Below, one piece after another: positions 52,269-61,738 of a stretch of DNA of 64,000 bases. The first letter of the stretch is position 1. Each line of letters begins with the position of its first letter. The notes beneath the pieces are model-generated. The model saw only the letters and a program-made list of their open reading frames with translations. It had not been told where the DNA came from and did no database searches. The DNA is from Stappia albiluteola. GTDB lineage: Bacteria > Pseudomonadota > Alphaproteobacteria > Rhizobiales > Stappiaceae. A program made the position numbers and the translations under genes. Where the stretch lies: NCBI RefSeq assembly GCF_014050225.1, contig NZ_JACFXV010000029.1, positions 1 to 64,000 on the forward strand, written 5' to 3'.

Positions 52269-52288
52269 GGAAGCCTCCTAAAGCTTCC

Positions 52289-52542
52289 TGGATCAGGTTT
52301 CGTGAACCAATAAGCCAGAGATTGGAGTTGCATTCATCATGAGCAGGACATGCTCATTTCACGAGCAATGATCTATGCTCCGATGTTGCGACGCACAACC
52401 TTCGCTTCTGCATTGCACCCATGCACCTTACGCATGGTAATTAAAGATAGAGGCGGATCAATGGTTTAGATATATCCCGCCTGGCAAACCCAACGGCCGA
52501 TGGTTCTATGGCTGCCGGTTCGCCGCTAAGAGGAAAATATTC
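52289..52542. other. Divergent non-coding region before the microprotein and Nudix genes
   Basis: A+T-richer than its surroundings, with no recognisable gene. It probably holds promoters for the minus-strand microprotein (a leader of up to about 170 bases) and the plus-strand Nudix gene, which has AGAGGAAAA before its ATG. A short inverted repeat, gagcaggacatgctc, lies near 52339-52353. Confidence 0.4.
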
Positions 52543-53043
52543 ATGACCTTGTCGAATCAGGCAGGCGACCCAAAGGTTTTGTGGAAGACACGGCTGCTTC
52601 GCCGCCTCATCCCGGTTGCGGGCCTCTTCAGGAGAGCCATGACGATCGGAGTGCGTCTTGCCGTAAGGGACGAAGCCGGACGCATCCTTCTCGTTCGCCA
52701 CACCTATCTGCAAGGTTGGTATCTCCCCGGAGGCGGTGTCGATGCGGGCGAGGCCATTCCGGAAGCAGCGGAGCGGGAGTTGTTGGAGGAAGCGGGGCTT
52801 CGCGCCACGGCGCCGCTTGAGTTGTTCGCGCTGTACCACAATCCCCGTGGCAGCCGGCGCGACCATGTCGCCCTCTATCGCGTTATTGCCTGGGAACCGA
52901 CGTCGGCAGCGCTTACCGCCAATCGCGAGATCGCCGAAGCGCGATTTTTCGAGGCGGCCGCTCTTCCAGACGACGTTACGCCCTCCACGCGTCGAAGGCT
53001 GCGCGAACTGGCGGGCGAGGAGGCGCCGGCCCGTCTGTGGTAG
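52543..53043 (+). CDS. Nudix hydrolase
   Basis: 166 residues. Canonical Nudix box GGGVDAGEAIPEAAERELLEEAGL (about 66-89) with all catalytic glutamates; RILLVRHTYLQGWYLPGGGVD before it is typical of small MutT-like or sugar-nucleotide-type members. N-terminal basic helix (LWKTRLLRRLIPVAGLFRRA). Substrate not deducible. Confidence 0.85.
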   Translation: MTLSNQAGDPKVLWKTRLLRRLIPVAGLFRRAMTIGVRLAVRDEAGRILLVRHTYLQGWYLPGGGVDAGEAIPEAAERELLEEAGLRATAPLELFALYHNPRGSRRDHVALYRVIAWEPTSAALTANREIAEARFFEAAALPDDVTPSTRRRLRELAGEEAPARLW

Positions 53044-53334
53044 GCCGTGTGTTCGGCGTTGCCTGCGATTTCGGCAGCAAGTTCCGGTTCGATGCGTCAC
53101 ACGTCGCTTTACGGCGCAAGTCCTCCGTGCTATCGGCAGGATATTCGGCGATTGCGTGTCGCGCACCGCCCTCTTCAGTCGATGAACCGGATCTTGAACG
53201 CCGTGATCAGGTATTGCGATCAGCGACGACGAAGCCCGCGACGAGACGATGTCTCGAGCGCCCGCTTCCTTGCGTCCTGATCCGACCGCGGCAGATCCAT
53301 TTCTGGCTTACAGCTGTCCGACGGTCCGGAAGGG
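53044..53334. other. Gap with no recognised gene
   Basis: Reading frames here give Arg-rich shadow peptides without ribosome sites. No terminator after the Nudix gene and no repeat was identified. Confidence 0.35.
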
Positions 53335-53400
53335 ATGAAATCTTCCCCGTGCACCTTGCTAGACCAAGCAGATGCCGACCGAATGGATAGACTGAAATGA
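53335..53400 (+). CDS. Possible 21-residue leader peptide before the GNAT gene
   Basis: A short frame, MKSSPCTLLDQADADRMDRLK, preceded by GGAAGGG and ending in a TGA that overlaps the GNAT start (ATGA at 53397-53400). The overlap suggests translational coupling, but the ribosome site is very close to the ATG and the peptide matches nothing I know. It could equally be chance. Confidence 0.3.
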   Translation: MKSSPCTLLDQADADRMDRLK

Positions 53401-53888
53401 TGCCGATTTCCTGGCTGATCCGGCTTGAAGCGCCTTCCGACAATGAAGCCATCGAGGCCCTGCAGGCCGAAGCATTCGGACCGGGCCGTTTCGCGCGTAC
53501 CGCCTTCCGGATTCGCGAGGGGGTCCCGCATCATGCCGGCCTCAGCTTCGTCGGTTTGATCGGCGATGAGATCGCCGGCTCCTGCCGCCTGACGCCAATT
53601 CGTATCGGGAAGAGCAGCGCGCTTCTGCTTGGACCTCTTGCCGTATCGCCGACCTACAAGAATCGCGGGCTGGGCCGCGCCCTTGTCCGCACGGCGCTGG
53701 AAGCTGCGGGCAAGCTGGGCGAAACCCACGTCCTGCTTGTCGGAGACGAACCTTATTACGGGCCGCTCGGTTTCGAGCGTGTCCCGTTCGGCCGCATCAG
53801 TCTGCCCGGCCCGGTTGATCTCAATCGGCTGCTCGTTGCGCGGCTGGTCGGCGGCGACATCCCCCAGGGCCTCGTGCGCGGAGCCTAG
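53397..53888 (+). CDS. GNAT N-acetyltransferase (YhbS-like)
   Basis: 163 residues. LLLGPLAVSPTYKNRGLGRALVRTALEAAGKLGETHVLLVGDEPYYGPLGFERVP contains motif A (acetyl-CoA loop NRGLGRA) and the YYGPLGF element shared with YhbS-type proteins. Start at the first of two tandem ATGs. Acceptor unknown. It is convergent with the next gene, 49 bases apart. Confidence 0.85.
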   Translation: MMPISWLIRLEAPSDNEAIEALQAEAFGPGRFARTAFRIREGVPHHAGLSFVGLIGDEIAGSCRLTPIRIGKSSALLLGPLAVSPTYKNRGLGRALVRTALEAAGKLGETHVLLVGDEPYYGPLGFERVPFGRISLPGPVDLNRLLVARLVGGDIPQGLVRGA

Positions 53889-53937
53889 AGCATATGCTGG
53901 GGCGATCTCTTGTCCTGAAAGCGATCCAGGCCACCGT

Positions 53938-56016
53938 CTACCGTCCTTCGCGGTACCAGACCATTGAAACGGCCCCAAGCAGGATCGCAAGACCGAGGAA
54001 GCCGGCAAAAAGCGGGTAACGGTCGATGCCCTTGAGGACGCTCGCGTCGGTCGACTTGAAGCCGATCCAGCCGCTGCCTGAATAGTCCGCGGCGCGTCTC
54101 AGCGAAACGACGCGCGGCACTTCGAGGTCACCGCCGATATCCTTGAGGCGCGTGGCGCTGCCGCCGGTCGCCGCCGTGAGGTCCGCGAGCGTCCCGGTAG
54201 TCGAAAGCACGTCGGTGAATTCGCGCGGATTTGGCGGACCCACATTTACCAGAGCTTTCCGCGTCCCGTCATCGGCGGCATAGAGACCGAGATCGGGTGC
54301 GGGAGCGGACGCTCGCCACAAGCCCGGCTCCGTTTCGGTCGGCGTCAGCAATCGCGTTTCGCCGGATGGCAGGGTCAGCACGATATCGCCAACGGAATCA
54401 CCGATCGTCTGCCTTTCGACGATAACCTCGGAGCCGCGCGCGGTGAGCCGCAGCGCCTCCTCTTCCAGATCCGGTTCCTTCATCAGCCAATGCGCAAGCC
54501 GGCGCAGCAGCGGTACATGCGGACCGCCGCCCTCGTAGCCACGCGCCCATAGCCAGACGTGATCGGAAAGGAATACCGCGACCCTGCCTTGCTCCTTGCG
54601 GTTGAGCACGAGCAATGGCCGCTCCTCAGGACCTGTCATCAGCGTTTCGCCTTCCAGCACATTGCTGTCGACCAGGCGGAACCAGCGGCTCCAGGCCGGC
54701 GGCTCGGAGCTTGAGCCCGGCAAGCCGCGCGTCACCGGATGGCGATTCCCGGTGTCCGATATTTCCGCGCGGTAGGGTTCTTCGAAAAGGCTGCCCGTCG
54801 GCTCGGCGGGAAGGACCGTTGAGAGCGGCGTTCGATAGATGCTGCCTCCTTCCGAATAGTCCGGGCCGCCGGCAATTAGCAGCGCGCCGCCCTCCTTCAC
54901 GTAGCGCGCGATATTGTCGAAATAGAGCAGGGGCAGCACGCCGCGCCGGACGTAGCGATCGAATATGATCAGGTCGAACTCGTCGATCTTGACCGAGAAG
55001 AGCTCGCGCGTCGGGAAGGCGATCAGCGACAGCTGGTTGATCGGCGTTCCGTCCTGCTTGTCGGGTGGCCGCAGGATCGTGAAATGCACGAGGTCGACCG
55101 AAGCGTCGGATTTCAGCAGGTTGCGCCAGGTTCGCTCACCCGCGTGCGGGCTGCCCGAAACCAGGAGAACCCGCAGGTTTTCCCGTATGCCATCGATCGT
55201 CACCACGACGCGGTTGTTGATGTCGGTCAACTCTCCCGGCAGCGCATCCGCGGCGAATTCGAAGATATTGTCGCCGCCATTGGCGATCTCCACCGGTATG
55301 TCCACCGTCGCTCCAGGCGCGACGCGTTCTTCGCCGATTACCTCGCCATTGCGCCGGATGACGATGCGCGCCCGGTCGCCGCCGGTGGCGAGGCCGCGAT
55401 CCTGAAGCTGAAGTGTGACAAGCTGTTGCGAGCCGACGAGGCCAAAGCGCGGAGCTTTGCCTATGGCAAGGCGGCGGTCCATTTCATCGGCCGTGCCGGT
55501 AACCAGTGCGTGGAGCGGCGCATCGAATCCGAGTTCGGCGGCTTTCTCGGGAATGTCGTGCACCTGCCCGTCTGTGATCAGGACCGCACCGCCGACCCGT
55601 TCGGGCGGGATGTCCGAAAGACCGCGCGCGAGAGCGCCGAACAACGCGGTTCCGTCGGCGTGAGCGCCGTCGCCGCGCCCGGCATGAATAGTGCGAATTT
55701 CGAAGCCCGAAAGCGCTTTCAGGCGAGTTTCCAAAGCGGCCCTGGCCGCTTCAGCGGTTGCCGCGCGATCCGCGAGGGTCTGGCTCTGGCTGTCATCGAC
55801 AACGACGGCGACGATACTCGACAGCGGTTCCCGATCCTCGCGCTCGATCGCGGGCCCGGCGAGAGCGAACAGTGTCAGAGCTATCGCGGCGGCGCGAAGC
55901 GGCCATGCCCGCAATCGCAACAACGCGGCTACCAGGGCCACGACTGCGCCGGCTATTGCGGCCGTCAGCAACAGCCAGACCGGTACGAGCGGGTCAAAGG
56001 AGAGCGACCAGATCAC
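53938..56016 (-). CDS. Membrane protein with VWA/GATase-like domains (MoxR operon)
   Basis: 692 residues. Two N-terminal helices (about 9-31 and 38-56), then a VWA-like region (VVVDDSQSQTL... AVLITDGQVHD), an Ig-like part, a glutamine-amidotransferase-like domain (FDLIIFDRYVRRGVLPLLYFDNIARYVKEGGALLIAGGPDYS) and a C-terminal helix (about 663-685) before a short basic tail. Such proteins occur only in MoxR-DUF58-DUF4159 operons and are thought to help fold or assemble periplasmic proteins. It follows the DUF4159 gene by 10 bases. Confidence 0.75.
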   Translation of the reverse strand: MIWSLSFDPLVPVWLLLTAAIAGAVVALVAALLRLRAWPLRAAAIALTLFALAGPAIEREDREPLSSIVAVVVDDSQSQTLADRAATAEAARAALETRLKALSGFEIRTIHAGRGDGAHADGTALFGALARGLSDIPPERVGGAVLITDGQVHDIPEKAAELGFDAPLHALVTGTADEMDRRLAIGKAPRFGLVGSQQLVTLQLQDRGLATGGDRARIVIRRNGEVIGEERVAPGATVDIPVEIANGGDNIFEFAADALPGELTDINNRVVVTIDGIRENLRVLLVSGSPHAGERTWRNLLKSDASVDLVHFTILRPPDKQDGTPINQLSLIAFPTRELFSVKIDEFDLIIFDRYVRRGVLPLLYFDNIARYVKEGGALLIAGGPDYSEGGSIYRTPLSTVLPAEPTGSLFEEPYRAEISDTGNRHPVTRGLPGSSSEPPAWSRWFRLVDSNVLEGETLMTGPEERPLLVLNRKEQGRVAVFLSDHVWLWARGYEGGGPHVPLLRRLAHWLMKEPDLEEEALRLTARGSEVIVERQTIGDSVGDIVLTLPSGETRLLTPTETEPGLWRASAPAPDLGLYAADDGTRKALVNVGPPNPREFTDVLSTTGTLADLTAATGGSATRLKDIGGDLEVPRVVSLRRAADYSGSGWIGFKSTDASVLKGIDRYPLFAGFLGLAILLGAVSMVWYREGR

Positions 56017-56026
56017 GACATCTCCT

Positions 56027-58858
56027 TCATTGGCCGAGCCTTTCGAGCAGGGCCGGAATATGCACCTGATCCGCCTTGTAATTGCCGGTCAGCGCATACA
56101 TCACGATATTGACGCCCGAGCGATAGGCATATTCGCGCTGGGCAGGGTCCGAAGGCACGGTGGCGAAGAGGAAAGTGCCGGTCTCCGTCGTCGCCCACGC
56201 CCCGGCGAAATCATTGCCGGTGATCATGATCGTCGATACGCCGTCGCCGGCAACGACCGGGCGGCTGCCTTCGTTGGCCTGCGGTTCGATCGCTTCGACC
56301 CAAAGCGGGCTTCCAGAGTAGCGCCCGGGAAATTGATCGAGCAGATAGAAGGCCTTGGTCAGCACATGATCGATCGGCACGGGCTCCAGCGGAGGAATGT
56401 CCAGGTCTTCGAGAATTGCCCGCAGCCGGGCGCCGTTTTCGGTCGTCCCGAATGGCTGAAGTCCGGCGCTGAGCTGGTCGCGGGTGTCGAAAAGGATCGT
56501 GCCGCCGTTCCGCATATAGGCATCGATGCGTGCCATCGTGTCGTCGGAAGGAACAGGCATCGTCGTTGTGATCGGCCAATAGAGCAGCGGAAAGAAGGAC
56601 AGTTCGTCCTGCGTGATATCCACGCCGACCGGCGCTTCGGGCTCAAGTGCCGTTCGTTGCATGAGATAGCGCGACAACCCCAGGAGACCGGCCTGGCTCG
56701 TGCCGTCCACTTCCGGGTCGCCGGTGACCACATAGGCAAGCCTGGTATCGAGCGTGGCATTCAGGGCGAAAAGATCGCTGGAAGTATCCTGTGCGCGTCC
56801 CTCTCCGGAAAGCGCCAGGATCAGGGGCGCAGCCATGAGGATCACGATACCGCTGCGCAACGGTATTCCATGCCTGATCCGCTCAAGGTCGCCTCTGAGC
56901 ATGATCATGGCAATGGCATCTGCAAGCAGAAGGGCAAGCGCCATCATCAGCAAGACCGGTGCGAGCTCAGTTGGCCCGGCCGTCGGATAGGCAAGACGCT
57001 GGGCTTTTGCGGCGAGCGGACCGAGATCGAGCGGCCTCAATGCATCGCCATCCCTGAAGACGTTCAGGGCGCGGAAAGCGTCCTCGCTGCCGTAGATGCC
57101 TGCCGGATGAGTTCGGCTTGCCTCCACCTCGTCAAATGCATCAGCCGCAATAGGCAGAGCATCGGCGCCCGGCGTGGAGAAGTGGCCGTAGCCATCCATC
57201 GTGCGCAAGGGCGGCAGCATGGTCCGCTCCTGTTCCACGCTGCTGTTCGAAGTGCCCTGGCCTTCGCCCGTTTGCCGGGAGGCGTCGGCGATGGCGATGA
57301 TCCGGCGTAGCATTTCCACGAACGAGCCCGAAAGCGGCAGATTCGACCAGCTGGTATCCGCCGTCACATGGAACAGGACCAGGCGGCCGCGCCCCCGCAG
57401 AGAGGCTGTGACAAGAGGAGTGCCGTCGCTCAGGAGTGCCCAGGAGCGATCGGGCAGGTCGGCACTCGGTTCCGCCAGTACTTGCCGGGTGACGGTGACA
57501 TCGCCGGGTATCTCCAGCCCGGCAAAGGGCGAGTTTTCGGAGAAGGCGGCCAGCGGCTGAGGTTCCTCCCAGGAAAGGCTGCCGCCCAACGACCGGTCGC
57601 CTGCACGAAGTCGCGTCGGCGTGAGGTCGTCGGCCCCACCGGCCATGCGCGGACCGGCGAAGCGGACGAGCATCCCGCCGTCGTCGACCCAGCGCGCCAG
57701 CCTGTCGGCGACGTTGTCGGGGAGCCTGCCCACATCGGCGAGAATGAGAACCGAGACCCCCTGTTCGATGAGGTCCGGCACCGCGCGGGCGAGATCGGCA
57801 TCGCGCGGTACCCGCAGTTCCGCGAAGGGGGACAGGGCACGCTGCAGATAGTAGAGCGGCGAAAGCAGCGGCTGCGCCTGGTCGACCGACGCGCCGGATA
57901 CAAGCCCGATCGAGCGCCGCTGCCAGCGATCGTCGAGAAGCTGGACGCTGCCGGCGCTCTCTTCGCCTGCTACCTCAAGCTTCGCGACGTCGTTACGCAG
58001 TTCCACGGGAAGGTCGAAGCGTGCTTCGGCATTCGTGGCGGCTGCCTCCAACCGCGCTTCGGTCTCCGCAAGCACCCGTCCCTTGAGATCGAGCGCGCGG
58101 ATCGTCGCAGATCTTTCCGCCCCGCCATCTCTGCGAAGCACCGCAACAGTCAGCGCGTCGGCATTATTGCGGGCGCCAGCCAGTGCGAGCGGGATATCGA
58201 GACCTTCGTAAACGCTAACGCCGGCGTCTCCGCTCATTGCGTCGAGGTCACGAAGGAAGGCGTCGCTACCGGCATCGGAAAGGTTATCGGTCAACCAGAC
58301 GACCGCGCCTGGCTGCTCTTCCGTGGCGGCCTTGCGCAAGGCAGTGGTCAGCGTTGCGCGATGGGTCGGCCAGGCGCGCGGCTCGAGCGCGCGCAGCCGG
58401 TCGCGCGCTTCCGCCGCACTTTGAGGTATCAGCGGCTGGCTCGCACCGTCGGCGGTTGCAGCAAAAAGAACGGTCGCGCCGCGTTGGCCGGCGGTATCCA
58501 GGAGTTCTTCTGCGAGCGCCTGCATGTTTTGCCAGCCCTTGGCGGAACTCCAGCCATTGTCGACAAACAGCCATAGCGGCCCTTTGCCAGGCATCGTGTC
58601 GGCCGCCGGCCGCCAGATCGGCCCCGCCAGCGCGACAATCAGCGCGGCGGCGAGCAGAAGCCGCAGGAGCGTCAGCCACCAAGGGCTTTTTTCCGGCGTT
58701 TCTTCCCGTTTTTCAATGTCGAAGAGCAGCCGCGTCGGCGGAAAGGCGACTTGTCTGGGTCGTGGCGGGGTCAGGCGCAAAAGCCACCAGATTACGGGCA
58801 GCAGCAGCAAGGCGGATAGAACAAACGGCGCTGTGAAACCGATCGGGAAGAAGCTCAT
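56027..58858 (-). CDS. BatA-like N-terminal / DUF4159 membrane protein
   Basis: 943 residues. The N-terminus (about 1-80: FTAPFVLSALLLLPVIWWLLRLTPPRPRQVAFPPTRLLF, then WWLTLLRLLLAAALIVALAGPIW) is the BatA/aerotolerance-type membrane start; a VWA-like region with LWLFVDNGWSSAKGWQ follows; two helices at about 635-680; and a C-terminal DUF4159 domain (LAYVVTGDPEVDGTSQAGLLGLSRYLMQRTALEPEAPVGVDI... FFPLLYWPI). Its ATG overlaps the DUF58 stop (ATGA). It is a core partner of the MoxR operon. Confidence 0.8.
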   Translation of the reverse strand: MSFFPIGFTAPFVLSALLLLPVIWWLLRLTPPRPRQVAFPPTRLLFDIEKREETPEKSPWWLTLLRLLLAAALIVALAGPIWRPAADTMPGKGPLWLFVDNGWSSAKGWQNMQALAEELLDTAGQRGATVLFAATADGASQPLIPQSAAEARDRLRALEPRAWPTHRATLTTALRKAATEEQPGAVVWLTDNLSDAGSDAFLRDLDAMSGDAGVSVYEGLDIPLALAGARNNADALTVAVLRRDGGAERSATIRALDLKGRVLAETEARLEAAATNAEARFDLPVELRNDVAKLEVAGEESAGSVQLLDDRWQRRSIGLVSGASVDQAQPLLSPLYYLQRALSPFAELRVPRDADLARAVPDLIEQGVSVLILADVGRLPDNVADRLARWVDDGGMLVRFAGPRMAGGADDLTPTRLRAGDRSLGGSLSWEEPQPLAAFSENSPFAGLEIPGDVTVTRQVLAEPSADLPDRSWALLSDGTPLVTASLRGRGRLVLFHVTADTSWSNLPLSGSFVEMLRRIIAIADASRQTGEGQGTSNSSVEQERTMLPPLRTMDGYGHFSTPGADALPIAADAFDEVEASRTHPAGIYGSEDAFRALNVFRDGDALRPLDLGPLAAKAQRLAYPTAGPTELAPVLLMMALALLLADAIAMIMLRGDLERIRHGIPLRSGIVILMAAPLILALSGEGRAQDTSSDLFALNATLDTRLAYVVTGDPEVDGTSQAGLLGLSRYLMQRTALEPEAPVGVDITQDELSFFPLLYWPITTTMPVPSDDTMARIDAYMRNGGTILFDTRDQLSAGLQPFGTTENGARLRAILEDLDIPPLEPVPIDHVLTKAFYLLDQFPGRYSGSPLWVEAIEPQANEGSRPVVAGDGVSTIMITGNDFAGAWATTETGTFLFATVPSDPAQREYAYRSGVNIVMYALTGNYKADQVHIPALLERLGQ

Positions 58859-59796
58859 GGCGCATGCCCTCCCAGGCCTGCGGCTTCCAGATTACCGCTG
58901 AGCCTGCTGTGAAGCAGGAGCAACGGTTCGGACGCAGGCCGATCGGTATGGTGCAGAACGAATGTCCAACCAGCCCTGCGGGCAAGGTCGCGGATCGTCT
59001 CACGCTGGGCTTCCAGCCTGTCGGTATAGGCCTTGCGCCACTCCTCCGCGCGACCCGCGGTCAGGCGTTCTCCGCTTTCTGGATCGCGAAACTCGGTACG
59101 GCCCGAGAAGGGAAAGGTTTCCTCGATCGGATCGAGCACCATGACGAGGTGGCCGCGTGCGCCGGTCGCCGCAACCTGACGGATCCATCCGGTGATCTTT
59201 TCGATCGGGTCCAGCAGATCGGCGAAGACGACAACGTCCGAGAAGCGGCGTATTTCGTGGTTGTCCGGCAGGGATGCAGGTTCGCTCACATGGGTGAGGG
59301 AGGCTGCGATCCGCTCGGCGGACTGTCGGTCGGAGGTCGGTCGCCTGACGCCGGGCAGGCCGACACGCTCGCCTGTCTTTGCAAGAAGTTCGGCAAGCCC
59401 GAGCAGCAGAACGAGCGCGCGGTCGCGCTTGGTAACAGGTGCGAGCCTGGAGCGGAAAGCCATCGAAGCCGACAGATCCGCCCACAGCCACACCGTATGG
59501 GCGGCCTCCCATTCGCGCTCGCGAACGTAGAGGTGATCATCACGGGCAGAGCGGCGCCAGTCGATACGTTTCATCGGTTCGCCGGCGGTGAATGGACGGT
59601 ACTGCCAGAAGCTTTCACCCGGCCCCGCGCGCCGGCGACCGTGCCAGCCGACGACCAAGGTGTTGGCCACCTGCTTCGCTTCCACGAGCAAATCCGGCAG
59701 CGCGTCGGCGATCTGGCGCGAATCGGTCAGGATCTGCGGCCAGCTTTGCCGCTCGATCACGTCCTTGTTGTCGCCACTCCCTCGGGCCAATGCCAT
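58855..59796 (-). CDS. DUF58 protein of the MoxR operon
   Basis: 313 residues. DUF58 core: GRRRAGPGESFWQYRPFTAGEPMKRIDWRRSARDDHLYVREREWEAAHTVWLWADLSASMAF, followed by a VWA-like fold (VVVFADLLDPIEKITGWIRQVA). No membrane helix. DUF58 proteins couple MoxR ATPases to the membrane partners. The MoxR gene is 28 bases upstream, the DUF4159 gene overlaps downstream. Confidence 0.88.
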   Translation of the reverse strand: MALARGSGDNKDVIERQSWPQILTDSRQIADALPDLLVEAKQVANTLVVGWHGRRRAGPGESFWQYRPFTAGEPMKRIDWRRSARDDHLYVREREWEAAHTVWLWADLSASMAFRSRLAPVTKRDRALVLLLGLAELLAKTGERVGLPGVRRPTSDRQSAERIAASLTHVSEPASLPDNHEIRRFSDVVVFADLLDPIEKITGWIRQVAATGARGHLVMVLDPIEETFPFSGRTEFRDPESGERLTAGRAEEWRKAYTDRLEAQRETIRDLARRAGWTFVLHHTDRPASEPLLLLHSRLSGNLEAAGLGGHAP

Positions 59797-59824
59797 GGAC
59801 GTAGGCCTACCTATCCGATCATCC

Positions 59825-60832
59825 TCAGCCGATACGGGCTTTGATGCGGCTGATGACGTCGCGAATTGTATGCCCGTCCGCGCGAGCGGCGAAAGTCAGT
59901 GCCATGCGGTGTTGCAGGACGGGCTCGGCGAGTGCCAGCACGTCGTCGACCGAAGGCGCGAGCCTGCCGTCGACCAGGGCCCGGGCGCGAACCGTCAGCA
60001 TAAGCGATTGACTGGCGCGCGGACCCGCTCCCCAGGCAAGCAACGACGAGACGTCGCCGCCGGTTTCTCCGGGGCGTGCGGACCGCACCAGTTCCAGGAT
60101 CGCCTCGACAACGCTCTCGCCGACGGGCATGCGCCGCACAAGCTTCTGGAAACCCGCCAGTTCGCCGGCTGTAATGATCGCTTCGGCGGTTGCCTCGTTC
60201 GCGCCGGTCGTTTCGAGCAGGATGCGCCTCTCGGCTTCCCGGTCGGGGTAATGCACGTCAATCTGCATCAGGAAGCGGTCGAGCTGGGCTTCCGGCAGCG
60301 GATAGGTGCCTTCCTGTTCCAGCGGGTTTTGCGTGGCGAGCACGTGGAAGGGGCGTGGCAGGTCGTGGCGCTGGCCGGCAACCGTCACATGATATTCCTG
60401 CATGGCCTGGAGCAGCGCCGACTGCGTGCGCGGGCTGGCGCGGTTGATCTCATCCGCCATCAGGAGTTGCGAAAAGATCGGGCCGGGAATGAAGCGGAAG
60501 GAGCGTGTGCCGTCCGGCGCCTGGTCCAGGACTTCCGCGCCCAGGATGTCGGAAGGCATCAGATCCGGCGTGAACTGGATGCGGCTGGCGGCAAGACCCA
60601 GTACGGTCCCGAGCGTCTCCACGAGTTTCGTCTTGGCGAGGCCGGGTACGCCCACCAGCAATCCGTGACCGCCGGACAGAATGGTCACCAGGCTCCGTTC
60701 GACCACGCTTTCCTGGCCGAAGATGACGCGTGCGATTTCCGCCCTTGCCGCCGTGATGCGTTCCACCGCGGCTTCGGTTTCGCGGACGATTGCATCCATG
60801 TCGGCTTCTCCTGCAGTGGTCAACGCGCTCAT
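59825..60832 (-). CDS. MoxR-family AAA+ ATPase
   Basis: 335 residues. Walker A GVPGLAKTK (about 58-66), Walker B LLMADEINRASPRTQSALLQAMQEYHVTVAGQ, sensor VLATQNPLEQEGTYPLPEAQLDRFLMQID. MoxR ATPases act as chaperones that activate VWA-containing partner proteins. The start could also be the ATG at 60799, which has a better-spaced AGGAG. First gene of the operon running to 53938. Confidence 0.92.
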   Translation of the reverse strand: MSALTTAGEADMDAIVRETEAAVERITAARAEIARVIFGQESVVERSLVTILSGGHGLLVGVPGLAKTKLVETLGTVLGLAASRIQFTPDLMPSDILGAEVLDQAPDGTRSFRFIPGPIFSQLLMADEINRASPRTQSALLQAMQEYHVTVAGQRHDLPRPFHVLATQNPLEQEGTYPLPEAQLDRFLMQIDVHYPDREAERRILLETTGANEATAEAIITAGELAGFQKLVRRMPVGESVVEAILELVRSARPGETGGDVSSLLAWGAGPRASQSLMLTVRARALVDGRLAPSVDDVLALAEPVLQHRMALTFAARADGHTIRDVISRIKARIG

Positions 60833-61060
60833 CTTGAACTCAGCCTCCTGCTTAACGCCGTCATGGCACCCGCCTTCATCCGACTCAAATCGGGACGATC
60901 GGCAGCATTCGCGAGTTTGACACCAATAAGAGCCCGACTTAAGCCCTGCGTTTCAGAACTTGCCGGTCAATTTGCCGTCATGATCCCGCAGCCTGCATGA
61001 TCGATCCGCAATTCCAAAAAGGCGAGACGCTCTTGCATTGGCATTACAAAATCCGATCTC

Positions 61061-61738
61061 ATGACAGGGTATGGGCCAAATCAAGGCAAGGACAACGTGC
61101 AGGAAACGAAAAATATCGCTGATGATGACGCCGACCCTGCCGGGCGCCCCTTGCCGGCCGGGCTGAAGGCGTTGATGTCGAGGGCGCAGGGGCAGGAACG
61201 TTCTTTGCCGCCCGTGGAGGCTTGGAACCCGCCATTTTGCGGCGACCTCGATATCCGCATTACCCGCGACGGACGTTGGCACTATCTTGGTTCTCCCATA
61301 GGGCGAGAGAGTCTCGTCCGATTGTTCTCGACCGTGCTGCGAAAGGACGAGGACGGGAAGCACTATCTGGTCACGCCGGTGGAAAAGATCGGCATCAAGG
61401 TGGACGATGCACCGTTCCTGGCGGTCGAACTGCACGTCTCGGGCGAAGGGGAAGGGACGCTGGTAACCTGTCGCACGAATGTCGGCGATGTGGTGGAAGT
61501 TGGTCCGAGGCATCCGATGCGCTTCGCCACGGAGGAAGGCACGGGAGGGCTCAAGCCCTATGTTCTCGTACGCGGCGGACTGGAGGCATTGCTTACCCGG
61601 CCTTTGCTGCACCAGATCGCCGATCATTTCGAGGAGTGCGAAATCGACGGCTTGCCCATGGTCGGCATATGGAGCGGCGGCACTTTCTTTCCCGCCCTGC
61701 CGGCGGCAGAGGCGAGAGATGGCACGGAGGTGGAATGA
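61061..61738 (+). CDS. DUF1285 protein
   Basis: 225 residues. DUF1285 core: PPVEAWNPPFCGDLDIRITRDGRWHYLGSPIGRESLVRLFSTVLRKDEDGKHYLVTPVEKIGIKVDDAPFLAVELHV. The C-terminal PVKYVL-type end is present as LKPYVLVRGGLEALLTRPLLHQIADH. The start is uncertain: GTG at 61097 has a clearer AAGGA site. It is coupled by ATGA to the CoA pyrophosphatase gene. Function not assigned. Confidence 0.8.
   Translation: MTGYGPNQGKDNVQETKNIADDDADPAGRPLPAGLKALMSRAQGQERSLPPVEAWNPPFCGDLDIRITRDGRWHYLGSPIGRESLVRLFSTVLRKDEDGKHYLVTPVEKIGIKVDDAPFLAVELHVSGEGEGTLVTCRTNVGDVVEVGPRHPMRFATEEGTGGLKPYVLVRGGLEALLTRPLLHQIADHFEECEIDGLPMVGIWSGGTFFPALPAAEARDGTEVE

Noticed and set aside
53885-53937. Repeat-like start tagagcatatgctgg after the GNAT gene
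   Set aside because: It resembles the short rhizobial intergenic palindromes but only 15 bases match in style and no second copy was found here.
55691-57310. Long plus-strand frame (539 codons) opposite the 943- and 692-residue membrane protein genes
   Set aside because: It spans the junction of two well-supported minus-strand genes and translates to Arg/Gly-rich sequence without domains.
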